Part shown: one piece after another, positions 42,498-51,512 of the stretch
How positions within the stretch are numbered: the first letter of the stretch is position 1
Layout of the letters: each line of letters starts with the position of its first letter
NCBI GenBank assembly: GCA_021801705.1
Contig: JAJYXP010000053.1
Span: 1 to 53,830, forward strand
Reading direction: 5' to 3'
From: Pseudomonadota bacterium
GTDB taxonomy: Bacteria > Pseudomonadota > Gammaproteobacteria > Burkholderiales > Sulfuricellaceae
Length of the DNA: 53,830 nt
Made by a program: the position numbers and the translations under genes
The notes under the pieces: model-generated
Databases searched by the model: none
What the model was told of the DNA's origin: nothing
Seen by the model: only the letters and a program-made list of their open reading frames with translations

Positions 42498-43607
42498 ATG
42501 GGTTATGTCGCCATCAAGGGCGGCGGACGGGCAATTGCCGGTGCCGCCGAGGTCACGGAATTCCTGCGCGCCGAACAGGGGGAGGGTAGCGAGCCGCTCG
42601 AAATCGCCACCATCGTCCATCAACTGCGCCATTTGGTTTCGCGCGTGGTGTCCGAAGGGGGCGTGTATCACCCCGAGTTTGCCGCGCTGTCCATCAAGCA
42701 GAGCCTGGGCGATACGCTGGAAGCCGCTTTCGCCCTGCGCGCCTGGCGTTCCACCCAACCGCGCCTGCTGGAGACGCCGCTGCTGGATACGGCGAACATG
42801 CGCCTGATCCGCCGCATCTCGTCGGCCTTCAAGGACATCCCCGGCGGCCAGATGCTCGGGCCGACACCGGACTACGCCTTGCGCCTGCTGCGCATGGAAC
42901 TGATCGACGAATCACCGGAAAGTTTTCGTGCCGTCGCCCGCCGCTGGCTGGCGGAACTGCCCGAGGAGCGCTTGCCCGATTCCTTTCCCAAGGTGCTCGA
43001 TGCCTTGCGCGAAGAGGGCCTGCTGCCGCCAGTGAGCGAACATCGCGCCTCCGTCGCCTTCGACATCACCCGCGAACCGCTGGTGTTTCCCGTGCCGCGC
43101 TGCGCGGCGCTTTCGACCATGGCGCGCGGGGAAACCGGGTCGCTGCTGGGCATCGCCTACTCCAACATGCGCGGCTACGGCGATGTCCACCCCACCGTGG
43201 CCGAACTGCGCGTGGGCTATCTGCCGGTGCTGCTGCCCCACCCGGTGACGGGCGAATTGATCGAGGCCGGCGAAGTGCTGCTGACCGAATGCGAGGTGGT
43301 GGCCATGTACGATGCCGCGGAAGGCGGCGGCAAGCCGGTATTTACCGTGGGCTATGGCGCCTGCTTCGGCCACAACGAGGTGAAGGCCATCTCCATGGCG
43401 ATCCTCGACCGGGCGCTGCAGAAGGGCATGCGGGATGGCCCGGACAACCCTTCCGAAGACCCCGAGTTCGTGCTGCTGCATGTGGACGGAGTGGATTCCA
43501 TGGGCTTTGCCACCCACTACAAGATGCCGCATTACGTGACCTTCCAGTCCGACATGGACCGCCTGCGCACTACGCAACGGAAAAGCCGGGCGAAGGAGAG
43601 CGCATGA
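42498..43607 (+). CDS. phnI: C-P lyase subunit PhnI
   Basis: A 369-residue PhnI, the nucleosidase-like core subunit that catalyses phosphonate transfer to the ribose 1-position together with GHL. Typical sequence: MGYVAIKGGGRAIAGAAEVT, then GTPDYALRLLRMELI-like and LLHVDGVDSMGFATHYKMPH. It starts 1 bp after the phnH stop. Confidence 0.95.
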   Translation: MGYVAIKGGGRAIAGAAEVTEFLRAEQGEGSEPLEIATIVHQLRHLVSRVVSEGGVYHPEFAALSIKQSLGDTLEAAFALRAWRSTQPRLLETPLLDTANMRLIRRISSAFKDIPGGQMLGPTPDYALRLLRMELIDESPESFRAVARRWLAELPEERLPDSFPKVLDALREEGLLPPVSEHRASVAFDITREPLVFPVPRCAALSTMARGETGSLLGIAYSNMRGYGDVHPTVAELRVGYLPVLLPHPVTGELIEAGEVLLTECEVVAMYDAAEGGGKPVFTVGYGACFGHNEVKAISMAILDRALQKGMRDGPDNPSEDPEFVLLHVDGVDSMGFATHYKMPHYVTFQSDMDRLRTTQRKSRAKESA

Positions 43608-44491
43608 ACATGACCAGCCATACACCCACTGCTTACAATTTCGGTTTTCTCGACGAGTACGCCAAGAAGGAAGTGCGCCGCGCCATCCTCAAGGCCGTCT
43701 CCATCCCGGGCTACCAGGTGCCCTACGCCTCACGCGAGATGCCGATGGGGCGCGGCTTCGGCACCGGCGGACTACAACTGACCCTGTCCCTGATCGGCCC
43801 CGGCGAGGTGCTGAAGGTCATCGACCAGGGTTCGGACGATTCGGTGAATGCCGTGAACCTGCGCCAGTTCATCGAAATGACCTGCCCGGGCGTATCCACC
43901 ACGACCAGGACCGCCGAGGCGACGCTGATCCAGTCGCGCCACCGCATCCCGGAACGGCCGCTGACCGGGGATCAGATCATCGTGCTGCAGGTGCCGTATC
44001 CCGACGCGCTGGTCGTGGTGGAACCCTCCGAAGACAAGCGCAAGATCATGCACGGCGAAGCGGATTACTCGCGGCTGCTGGTCAAGCTCTACGAGGACAT
44101 CGTCCAGTTCGACGAGATCACGATTTCCCATCGTTATCCGACGCGCATCAACGGTCATTACGTCATCGACCCGTCGCCGATTCCGCGCTGGGATGTGCCC
44201 AAGCTCCATCACTCCCGGTCACTGGCGCTGTTCGGCGCGGGGCGCGAGAAAAAAATCTACGCCGTGCCGCCGCACACTGACGCCGAGCCTCTGGTTTTCA
44301 CCGACGTGCCGTTCCGGGTGGAGGATTTCCGCGATGGGGAGGGGCGCCGCCGCGCCTGCGAGCGTTGCGGCTGCGCCGATTCCTTTCTCGACGAGTTCGT
44401 CGACGGGTCGGGGGAAAAAGTGTATCAGTGCTCCGACAGCGACTGGTGCGACGAACACCTTGCCGAAGCGAACCAGGGAGTGACCGCATGA
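43604..44491 (+). CDS. phnJ: C-P lyase catalytic subunit PhnJ (radical SAM)
   Basis: A 295-residue PhnJ, the radical SAM enzyme that breaks the carbon-phosphorus bond. The cluster-binding and catalytic cysteines are Cys252, Cys255, Cys276 and Cys282 (CERC ... CSDSDWC), the PhnJ-specific replacement of the classical CxxxCxxC motif. The middle Cys spacing is 20 residues here, with an extra Cys257. The start overlaps the phnI stop by ATGA. Confidence 0.95.
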   Translation: MNMTSHTPTAYNFGFLDEYAKKEVRRAILKAVSIPGYQVPYASREMPMGRGFGTGGLQLTLSLIGPGEVLKVIDQGSDDSVNAVNLRQFIEMTCPGVSTTTRTAEATLIQSRHRIPERPLTGDQIIVLQVPYPDALVVVEPSEDKRKIMHGEADYSRLLVKLYEDIVQFDEITISHRYPTRINGHYVIDPSPIPRWDVPKLHHSRSLALFGAGREKKIYAVPPHTDAEPLVFTDVPFRVEDFRDGEGRRRACERCGCADSFLDEFVDGSGEKVYQCSDSDWCDEHLAEANQGVTA

Positions 44492-45318
44492 ACAAGATTT
44501 TCGAGGTGCGCGGCCTGTCCAAAATTTATGGCCCCGGCTGCCCGTTGTGCATCGAATCCACCGGGCCGGACGCCGACACCAACATCTGCCCGCACTGCGG
44601 CAGCGTGGTCGCCATCCACGACGTTTCCTTCGACCTGTTCGAAGGCGAAATTCTCGGCCTCATGGGTGAGTCCGGCAGCGGCAAATCCACCGTGGTGAAG
44701 TGCCTGTATTTCGACCAGCCACCGTCCAGCGGCGAGGCGGTCTTTTTCGACAGGGACCGGCAACACGAGCTGTTCGCCCTCAACGCGGCGCAGCAGCGCT
44801 GGTTGCGCAATCACCGTTTCGGCATGGTCTACCAGAACCCGCACCTGGGGCTGAATTTCAACATCTCCGCCGGCGGCAATATTGCCGAGAGGCTGTTGAT
44901 GAGCGACCTCATGGACTACGGTGCCATCCGCGCCCGCGCCAGGGAACTACTGGCGCGCACCGAAGTGCTGCTGTCGCGCATGGACGAGTTGCCGAAAAAC
45001 TTCTCCGGCGGCATGCAGCAGCGGGTGCAGATCGCCAAAGCGCTCGCCACCCAGCCGCCGCTGCTGTTCCTCGACGAAGTGACGACCGGACTCGATCTCT
45101 CGGTGCAGGCGCGCATCCTGGACCTGATCCTGGAAATCCAGCAGGAACTGAAAACCGCCATGATCGTTGTCACTCACGACCTGGGCGTGATCCGCCTGCT
45201 GACCGGCCGCGCCCTGGTGATGAAGTATGGCCGCATCATCGAGGCCGGACTGACCGATCAAATTCTCGAAGACCCACAGCATGCTTACACGCAGCGGCTG
45301 GTGGCGTCGGCATTGTAA
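44488..45318 (+). CDS. phnK: C-P lyase-associated ABC protein PhnK with Cys-rich insertion
   Basis: A 276-residue ABC-type ATPase that docks on PhnJ in the C-P lyase machine. Walker A is GESGSGKST, the signature FSGGMQQRVQIAKAL and Walker B LLFLDEVTTGLDLS. Between residues 17 and 38, before the first conserved beta strand, an insertion carries two CxxC pairs (Cys18/21 and Cys34/37; GCPLC and NICPHCG), like a zinc ribbon. The enterobacterial PhnK lacks this. The start overlaps the phnJ stop by ATGA. Confidence 0.93.
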   Translation: MNKIFEVRGLSKIYGPGCPLCIESTGPDADTNICPHCGSVVAIHDVSFDLFEGEILGLMGESGSGKSTVVKCLYFDQPPSSGEAVFFDRDRQHELFALNAAQQRWLRNHRFGMVYQNPHLGLNFNISAGGNIAERLLMSDLMDYGAIRARARELLARTEVLLSRMDELPKNFSGGMQQRVQIAKALATQPPLLFLDEVTTGLDLSVQARILDLILEIQQELKTAMIVVTHDLGVIRLLTGRALVMKYGRIIEAGLTDQILEDPQHAYTQRLVASAL

Positions 45319-45327
45319 GGAAACACC

Positions 45328-46050
45328 ATGAAACCACCCGTTCTACAGGTCGAGGGCTACAGCAAACACTTTGAGTTGCACGAGCAGGGCAAGCTGATCC
45401 CCTCTTCCCACAACGTCAATTTCAGCGTTCACGCCGGTGAATTGACAGCGTTGATCGGCCCCACCGGCGCCGGCAAATCGTCGGTGCTGAAGGGAATCTA
45501 CCGCACTTATCTGCCTTCGAGCGGGCGCATGCTCTACCGCGACGCCAACGGCCGCGAACTCGATCTGGCCCAAGCCGGCGAGCACCAGATACTGGAACTG
45601 CGCCGGTGGGAAATCGGTTTCGTGACCCAGTTCCTCCACTGCCTGCCGCGTCAGGCCACGCTGGATGTCGTTGCCCAGCCGCTGTTCGCACTCGGCGCCG
45701 CGCGCGAAGAAGCGCGGGAGCAGGCTGCCGAACTGCTCGCGGCCATGAATCTGCCGCAACGGCTGTGGAGCGTTTCTCCCGCCACCTTCTCGGGCGGCGA
45801 GAAACAGCGCGTCAATCTTGCCCGTGGTTTCATCGCCAAACCGCGCCTGCTGTTGCTGGATGAGCCCACCGCCAGCCTGGATCCGGCCACCGCCGAGCGG
45901 GTTATCGCCCTGATCGAAGGGCTGAAGGCGAATGGCACGGCCATGCTGGCCATTTTCCACCATCCCGAAGTGACAGGGAGGCTGGCCGATCGGGTGGTCG
46001 AATTATCGCCACCGCCAGCCATCGAAGAATTGCTCAAGGAGATCGCATGA
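45328..46050 (+). CDS. phnL: C-P lyase-associated ABC protein PhnL
   Basis: A 240-residue ABC ATPase needed for the first step of phosphonate activation. Walker A is GPTGAGKSS, the signature FSGGEKQRVNLAR and Walker B LLLLDEPTASLD. AAGGAAA precedes the ATG, and the end overlaps phnM by 4 bp. Confidence 0.94.
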   Translation: MKPPVLQVEGYSKHFELHEQGKLIPSSHNVNFSVHAGELTALIGPTGAGKSSVLKGIYRTYLPSSGRMLYRDANGRELDLAQAGEHQILELRRWEIGFVTQFLHCLPRQATLDVVAQPLFALGAAREEAREQAAELLAAMNLPQRLWSVSPATFSGGEKQRVNLARGFIAKPRLLLLDEPTASLDPATAERVIALIEGLKANGTAMLAIFHHPEVTGRLADRVVELSPPPAIEELLKEIA

Positions 46051-47201
46051 CCAAACTTTATTTGACCGGCGCCCGCGTGGTGCTGGCGGACACGGTGCTC
46101 GACGACGGCGCCGTGCTGATCGAGGACGGCATCATTGCCGCCATCAACCCCGAATCCGCGGCGGGTGCCGAGACTTTCAACCTCGCCGGAAAAACCCTCA
46201 TCCCCGGCATGATCGACCTGCATTGCGATGCCCTGGAAAAAGAAGTCGAGCCGCGTCCGAACGTGCACTTTCCGCTCGATTTCGCCTGCGCCCAGGCTGA
46301 CAAGCGCAACGCCGCTGCCGGCGTGACCACGGTATTCCACGCACTGTCTTTCGCCAACGAGGAACTGGGTGTGCGCAACAACGAATTCGCTGCCCAGGTG
46401 GCAAAGGCCGTACATGCCTGGAACCCGCATGGGTTGGTGGATAACCGCGTGCATTGCCGCTACGAAGTCACCGACCCGACTGCACCGGAAATACTGCTCC
46501 ACCTGCTGGCCAACAACGAAATGCATCTGCTCTCGGTCATGGATCACTCGCCGGGACAGGGGCAATTCAAGGATATATCTGCTTTTCGCGACTACCTGGC
46601 GCGCACCTACAAAAAATCAGAGGAGGAGCTGGACGTCCTGATGGAGAAAAAACTCGCCCAGGGAGAAGGCGCCATGGGGCGCATCCGTCTCCTCGTCGAA
46701 GCGGCGCGTACCCACGGTGTGCATGTGGCCAGTCACGACGACGACACGTCTGAGAAGGTGGAGATGCTGCATGATCTCGGCATCGGTATCTCCGAATTTC
46801 CCATCAACCTGGAATCCGCCCGTGCCGCCCAGGCGCGCGGCATGAGCACGGTATTCGGCGCCCCGAACATCCTGCGCGGCAAGAGCCAATCGGGAGCCAT
46901 GCGCGCGCTGGACGCGGTGATGGCCGGCGCGGCGGACTGCCTGTGCGCCGATTATCACCCTGCGACGCTGATCGTCGCTGTCTTCCGTTTGCCGGAACTG
47001 GCGAATATCACGCTGGCCGATGCAGTGCGCCTAGTCAGCGCCAACCCGGCAAGAGCGGCAGGACTCCCTGACCGGGGCGAAATCGCCGTTGGCAAACGCG
47101 CCGATCTGGTGTCGGTTGCCCATATCAACGGGCTGGTACAAGCCGGTAGCGTGTTCTCGGCAGGCAAGCTGGTCTATGAGGCGCGCTTCCGTCATGTCTG
47201 A
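46047..47201 (+). CDS. phnM: Alpha-D-ribose 1-methylphosphonate 5-triphosphate diphosphatase PhnM
   Basis: A 384-residue amidohydrolase-fold enzyme that removes pyrophosphate from the PhnGHI product. Metal-binding regions are LIPGMIDLHCDALEKEVEPR, SVMDHSPGQGQFK and VASHDDDTSEKVEMLHDLGI. The length is normal. It overlaps phnL by 4 bp and phnN by 8 bp. Confidence 0.95.
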   Translation: MTKLYLTGARVVLADTVLDDGAVLIEDGIIAAINPESAAGAETFNLAGKTLIPGMIDLHCDALEKEVEPRPNVHFPLDFACAQADKRNAAAGVTTVFHALSFANEELGVRNNEFAAQVAKAVHAWNPHGLVDNRVHCRYEVTDPTAPEILLHLLANNEMHLLSVMDHSPGQGQFKDISAFRDYLARTYKKSEEELDVLMEKKLAQGEGAMGRIRLLVEAARTHGVHVASHDDDTSEKVEMLHDLGIGISEFPINLESARAAQARGMSTVFGAPNILRGKSQSGAMRALDAVMAGAADCLCADYHPATLIVAVFRLPELANITLADAVRLVSANPARAAGLPDRGEIAVGKRADLVSVAHINGLVQAGSVFSAGKLVYEARFRHV

Positions 47202-47766
47202 GGGCAGGATTTTCTATGTCATCGGCGCCTCCGGCAGCGGCAAGGACAGCCTGATGCGCTATGCGCGAGAGCGCCTGGCTGCTGACCCAAACGTGTTGTT
47301 CGCGCACCGTTACATCACCAGGCCGGTTGAACTGAATGGGGAGAACCACATCGCCTTATCGGAAATAGAGTTCGAAGCGCGCCTGGCCGCCGGCCTTTTC
47401 GCCATGCACTGGAACAGCCACGGACTGCGCTATGGCATCGGCCGGGAAATCAACTTCTGGCTAGCCAAAGGCTGTAACGTGGTGATGAATGGCTCACGGG
47501 AATACCTGGCCGAAGCACGGCGCCGCTATCCGATGCTGGTCGCCGTGATAGTGATGGTCTCACCTGAAGTGCTGGCAGCGAGGCTACGTACCCGTGCGCG
47601 TGAATCGGAAGAGCAAATCGCCAGGCGACTTGAACGAGCCAGGCAATTCATGCCTCCCCAGGGGCAGGCGGAGGTCATCCGCAATGACAGCGACTTGCAT
47701 GAAGCAGGCGAACAATTCGTCAAACTGCTGGCCTGCAACGTGGTCTTGAGACGGACAGCAGTCTGA
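47194..47766 (+). CDS. phnN: Ribose 1,5-bisphosphokinase PhnN
   Basis: A 190-residue P-loop kinase (GASGSGKDS near the N-terminus, then HRYITRPVELNGENHIALSE) that converts ribose 1,5-bisphosphate to PRPP, returning the C-P lyase product to nucleotide metabolism. I start it at the ATG 47194 inside phnM; the open frame further up is phnM sequence. Confidence 0.93.
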   Translation: MSEGRIFYVIGASGSGKDSLMRYARERLAADPNVLFAHRYITRPVELNGENHIALSEIEFEARLAAGLFAMHWNSHGLRYGIGREINFWLAKGCNVVMNGSREYLAEARRRYPMLVAVIVMVSPEVLAARLRTRARESEEQIARRLERARQFMPPQGQAEVIRNDSDLHEAGEQFVKLLACNVVLRRTAV

Positions 47767-47769
47767 AAT

Positions 47770-48543
47770 ATGCGCCTGACCTTACTCGGTACAGGCTCCA
47801 CCAGCGCGCCGCCGCTTTATGGCTGTGAATGCGCGGTGTGCACTGATGCGCGCAGCAATCCCGGATTGCGTCGACGTCCGGCATCTGCCCTGCTCGAAGC
47901 CGGCGCTACGCGGCTGCTCATCGACGCCGGTTTGACTGACCTTGCGGAACGCTTCCAGACAGGCGATTTCCCCAAGGTTTTGTTGACCCACTTCCACCCC
48001 GATCATGTGCAGGGACTGTTTCATCTGCGCTGGGGGTTGGGAAAGCGGATTGCCGCCTATTGCCCGCCGGACTCAGAAGGGTGCGCCGATCTATACAAGA
48101 ATCCAGGGCTGCTGGATTTTAAACCCGTCCGAAAATTCGCCTCCTTTCGCGAGGGAGCGGTGACCATCATGCCTGTGGCCCTAATACATTCCAAAGTGAC
48201 GCTGGGTTACTGCCTTGAATACCAGGGCAGCAGGATCGCCTACCTCACCGACACGGATGGGCTGCCGCCCAGGACAGAGGCGTTCCTGCGTAACTGGAAG
48301 CCTTCGGTATTGGTGATCGACTGCTCCTATCCACCGATGGCCAATGCGCCAAAAAATCACAATGACTTAACGCGGGCCCTGGCAATCATCGAAACCATAC
48401 AGCCGGAACGTGCCTGGCTTACCCATATCGGCCATGAACTGGACGCATGGCTGAAAGACAACGGGCACTTGCTGCCCCCGAAGGTGTTCGTTGCCCGCGA
48501 CGACGATATAATCCATGATTCCATCGACGTAACGACGGAGTAA
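47770..48543 (+). CDS. phnP: Phosphoribosyl 1,2-cyclic phosphate phosphodiesterase PhnP
   Basis: A 257-residue metallo-beta-lactamase-fold phosphodiesterase. The metal motif is LLTHFHPDHVQGLFHLRWG. Also present are the PhnP Cys pair CECAVCTDAR near the N-terminus, for the structural zinc, and HIGHELDAW. It opens the cyclic phosphate released by PhnJ. It lies 3 bp after phnN. Confidence 0.94.
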   Translation: MRLTLLGTGSTSAPPLYGCECAVCTDARSNPGLRRRPASALLEAGATRLLIDAGLTDLAERFQTGDFPKVLLTHFHPDHVQGLFHLRWGLGKRIAAYCPPDSEGCADLYKNPGLLDFKPVRKFASFREGAVTIMPVALIHSKVTLGYCLEYQGSRIAYLTDTDGLPPRTEAFLRNWKPSVLVIDCSYPPMANAPKNHNDLTRALAIIETIQPERAWLTHIGHELDAWLKDNGHLLPPKVFVARDDDIIHDSIDVTTE

Positions 48544-48548
48544 GCATA

Positions 48549-49406
48549 GTGCACGAACAGGCGTATCTGGCTATCGGCGGGTCAGTGGCGATGCATGTCG
48601 CGTGGAACCTGCTGGTTCGGCACCAGGGCGCCAAGACCAATATGCTGTGGTGGGCGCTGGCGCTACATTGCGCGACGCTCGGCCTGTGGGGGCTTTACGC
48701 GCTGGTGAGCGAGGCGCACTGGAGCCGGGAGCTGGTGGTTTTCCTGCTGGTGTCGGCGGGTTCCAATACGCTCTACTTTCTTGCGCTCAACCGCGCCTAC
48801 GAACAAGCGCCGGTGGCGCTGGTTTATCCCATCGTCCGCAGTTCGCCGCTGCTGATCGGCTTGTGGAGCGCGCTGTTTTTCGGGGAATCATTGGCGTTAT
48901 CCGCCTGGGGCGCGATTCTGGTCAGCGTCGCGGGACTCATGCTGCTGGCCGGAACAGCGTGGCGCAAAGACGGATTTGCGGCCCTGCCGCTGGCGCTGGC
49001 TGCGGCGCTGGCGACCAGTTTCTATTCCTTGAGCGACAAGGCGGCGACGGCTTACCTGCCTACTTTCGGCAGCCTGGTTGGCTTCGTGACCGTCGGCTAC
49101 ACGGCTTCGTTCCTCGCGCTTACCCTGCAAATGCGCCTGAAGCAAGGCGCGTGGCGGCCGGAACGCGCCCCCCGGCTGTCCCCTCTGTTGATTGCAGGGC
49201 TCGGCATCGGTCTGGCGTACGCCCTGGTGATACACGCCATGCGCTATTTGCCGGCAGCCGTGGTGGTGACATTCACAAATGCAGGAATTGTCGTAGCCGG
49301 CGTTCTGTCCATCTTTCTGTTTCAGGAACGTACCCACTGGCGCATGAGACTGGCTGGCATCATGGTGATATGTGCCGGACTGGCTCTGCTGGCGGTAAAC
49401 AGATGA
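48549..49406 (+). CDS. DMT/EamA-type membrane protein associated with phosphonate utilisation
   Basis: A 285-residue protein with ten hydrophobic segments of the EamA (DUF6) type, matching the phosphonate-utilisation-associated membrane protein family found at the end of C-P lyase clusters. It starts with GTG at 48549, with GGAG 7 bases upstream, 5 bp after phnP. Its substrate is unknown; export of a by-product or import of a phosphonate is conceivable. The stop codon touches the repeat element starting at 49406. Confidence 0.86.
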   Translation: MHEQAYLAIGGSVAMHVAWNLLVRHQGAKTNMLWWALALHCATLGLWGLYALVSEAHWSRELVVFLLVSAGSNTLYFLALNRAYEQAPVALVYPIVRSSPLLIGLWSALFFGESLALSAWGAILVSVAGLMLLAGTAWRKDGFAALPLALAAALATSFYSLSDKAATAYLPTFGSLVGFVTVGYTASFLALTLQMRLKQGAWRPERAPRLSPLLIAGLGIGLAYALVIHAMRYLPAAVVVTFTNAGIVVAGVLSIFLFQERTHWRMRLAGIMVICAGLALLAVNR

Positions 49407-49780
49407 ACCTAGAAACCGCAGTTGACCGCTCCGCTAGATGCTTAATGCAATGATTATAATAAATTTCTTCATAAATTATGGGGTCACCCGTTTTCTCGCC
49501 GAGGAGAGCCGCTTTAGCGGCCTCCATGGCGGGGACGGCTTGAACCGCTGGGTGAGGCCGCTACAGGGTGGATTGCACGATTTTTGCGGCGCATGGCGGC
49601 AGCCCTCTCTCCAACTCTCCCCCAGAGGGGGAGAGAGCGATCGTCCCCTCTCCCTTTGGGAGAGGGTTAGGGTGAGGGTTGGCAACTCCTTGGAATGGAA
49701 CGACCATTCCGCGTCGTTGCGCCTTGCCCTGCACCCCAAAAATCGCACACTCCACCCCGTCCAACTGCGGTTTCTAGGTT
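49406..49780. mobile_element. Non-autonomous element with 20-bp inverted ends, copy 1
   Basis: It begins AACCTAGAAACCGCAGTTG and ends CAACTGCGGTTTCTAGGTT, near-perfect inverted repeats around 375 bp without a gene. Inside are an AT-rich segment (TTATAATAAATTTCTTCATA), a GCCGCTTTAGCGGC hairpin and the dispersed CCCTCTCCCTTTGGGAGAGGG hairpin. A second direct copy starts at 53530 and lacks about 57 bp containing the GCCGCTTTAGCGGC hairpin. The structure suggests a MITE or an internally deleted insertion sequence. It fills the 49407-49812 spacer together with 32 bp of unique sequence. Confidence 0.8.
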
Positions 49781-49812
49781 GAATCCTTAAATGCCCAAGT
49801 ATTCCCACTGGC

Positions 49813-50155
49813 TCAGTTGCGCACCAATGCGCCGTCGATGATTTTCACCTTTTCGCCGATGGCGAATGCCGGTTCGGTTTCCTGCACCATGGTGCGGTGG
49901 CTGCCGTCATCCATGCGTACGGAGATTTCATAGTGCTTGGTGGTTTTGATCTTCTTCTCGATCTGGTGGCCGGCATAGCCGCCGCCAATAGCGCCGGCGA
50001 TGGTGGCTAGATCCTTTCCCGGTGCCCCCGCCGATTTGGTGCCCCAGCGGCCCGCCCACCACGCCGCCTGCCACTGCGCCCAGGCCGCTGCCCTTACCCG
50101 CCTGCTCGACGGTGCGGATGTCGGTGATGACAGCCCCGCTCCCGGTATTTCACGG
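49813..50155 (-). pseudogene. Decayed glycine-zipper outer-membrane lipoprotein gene
   Basis: The C-terminal half reads GKDLATIAGAIGGGYAGHQI then KTTKHYEISVRMDDGSHRTM, a typical glycine-zipper 2TM (SlyB/Rickettsia 17-kDa-like) lipoprotein. The preceding part of the same protein (SGAVITDIRTVEQAGKGSGL, then GAVAGGVVGG) is in another frame, with the shift near 50010-50030. The signal peptide and lipobox are missing; the sequence is cut off close to the cyd terminator. It is therefore truncated and frameshifted. Confidence 0.72.
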
Positions 50156-50158
50156 TAA

Positions 50159-50215
50159 CAAAAAAACAAAACCGACGTAATCCTTCGCGCTCCTTAGTGC
50201 GAAGATCCACGTCGG
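50159..50215 (-). terminator. Rho-independent terminator of the cyd operon
   Basis: On the minus strand, CCGACGT-GGAT-CTTCGC pairs with GCGAAG-GATT-ACGTCGG around a 10-base loop, followed by TTTTGTTTTTTTG. It lies directly after cydX. Confidence 0.85.
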
Positions 50216-50230
50216 CCTGCGGTTGGCATT

Positions 50231-50338
50231 CTAGTGTTTTTCCCGCTCCTGACACTCCCTTGATTCAAGCCACAAGACATTAATCACGGCGAAGAGTACA
50301 GCGAAGCCCAAGCCCAGAACCCAAGTGAAATACCACAT
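50231..50338 (-). CDS. cydX: Cytochrome bd oxidase small subunit CydX
   Basis: A 35-residue single-helix protein, MWYFTWVLGLGFAVLFAVIN followed by VLWLE and a charged tail. The MWYFxWxLG start is the CydX/YbgT hallmark. It stabilises the haem site of CydAB. AGAGG is 8 bases before the ATG, 15 bp after cydB. Confidence 0.93.
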   Translation of the reverse strand: MWYFTWVLGLGFAVLFAVINVLWLESRECQEREKH

Positions 50339-50353
50339 GATTTGACCTCTTTC

Positions 50354-51493
50354 TCAGTAAAGAACCTTGTCGTTGGCGCGGATGAAGTCGTCGGTCACCT
50401 TGCCGCGCATTACCCGGTATGCCCAGCCGGTATAGGCCAGTACGATGGGGGTGAAGATGAGCGCTACCCAGAACATCACCCACAGGGTGTAGTGGCTGGA
50501 GGTGGCGTCCCAGGCGGTGATGCTGGAGCGCGGGTCGCTGGAGGAAGGCATGATGAAGGGGAATAGCGAGATACCGGCGGTGAGGATGATTCCGGCGCAG
50601 GCCAGCGAGGAGCAGATGAAGGCAGTCAGCGTTTTGCCTGCGCGCACCATTAATACGGCCAGCAAGCCGCCGAACACGCCAAGGGCCGGCGCCAGCCACA
50701 GGAGCGGCATAACGCCATAGTTGGCCAACCACGCGCCGGGCGCACGCGAGACTTCCTTCATCAGCGGGGTGATGGCGGAATTGGTGTCAATCTTGCTGGT
50801 GATGACATAGCCTTCCAAGCCGGACACCCACACTCCGGCAACGATGAAGCCGGCAACCATGACGAGGCCGAACAGGGTGGCCGCAGCCTTGGCGCGGGCC
50901 TGCAATGCGTCCTCCGTGCGATGTGCAAGGAAGGTCGCGCCTTGCAGGATCAGCATGGCGAGGCTCACCACGCCGGTGAGCAAGGCGAAGGGGTTGATCA
51001 CCAGCGCCCAGAAACTGCCGGTGTAGAAGGAGCGCATCGACTCATCGAAGTGGAACGGCACCCCTTGCAAGAGATTGCCGAAGGCAACGCCGAACACCAG
51101 CGAGGGTACCGCGCTACCGGCGAACAGGCCCCAGTCCCAGGCGTTTCGCCAGGCCGGGTTCGGCAGCTTGGAGCGGTAGTCGAAGCCAACCGGCCGGAAG
51201 AACAGGGCGAACAACACCAGCAGCAGGGCCCAGTACATGCCGGAGAAAGCCGTGGCATAAACCACCGGCCAGGCGGCGAAGATGGCGCCGCCGCCGGTGA
51301 TGAACCAGACCTGGTTGCCGTCCCAGTGCGGCGCCACGGTGTTGATCATCACCCGCCGCTCGGTGTCGTTTTTTCCCAGGAACGGGAGCAGTATGCCCAC
51401 CCCCATGTCGTGGCCGTCCATGATGGCAAAGCCGATGAGCAGGACGCCCACCAGCAGCCACCAGATGAGTTTCAGGGTTTCGTAATCCAGCAT
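50354..51493 (-). CDS. cydB: Cytochrome bd ubiquinol oxidase subunit II
   Basis: A 379-residue CydB with about eight membrane helices. MLDYETLKLIWWLLVGVLLI and FAIMDGHDMGVGILLPFLGK are diagnostic, as is WDGNQVWFITGGGAIFAAWP. It pairs with CydA to form the oxygen-reducing, proton-motive bd oxidase. It lies 19 bp after cydA. Confidence 0.96.
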   Translation of the reverse strand: MLDYETLKLIWWLLVGVLLIGFAIMDGHDMGVGILLPFLGKNDTERRVMINTVAPHWDGNQVWFITGGGAIFAAWPVVYATAFSGMYWALLLVLFALFFRPVGFDYRSKLPNPAWRNAWDWGLFAGSAVPSLVFGVAFGNLLQGVPFHFDESMRSFYTGSFWALVINPFALLTGVVSLAMLILQGATFLAHRTEDALQARAKAAATLFGLVMVAGFIVAGVWVSGLEGYVITSKIDTNSAITPLMKEVSRAPGAWLANYGVMPLLWLAPALGVFGGLLAVLMVRAGKTLTAFICSSLACAGIILTAGISLFPFIMPSSSDPRSSITAWDATSSHYTLWVMFWVALIFTPIVLAYTGWAYRVMRGKVTDDFIRANDKVLY

Positions 51494-51512
51494 GATCTCG
51501 TTTCCTTTTCGA

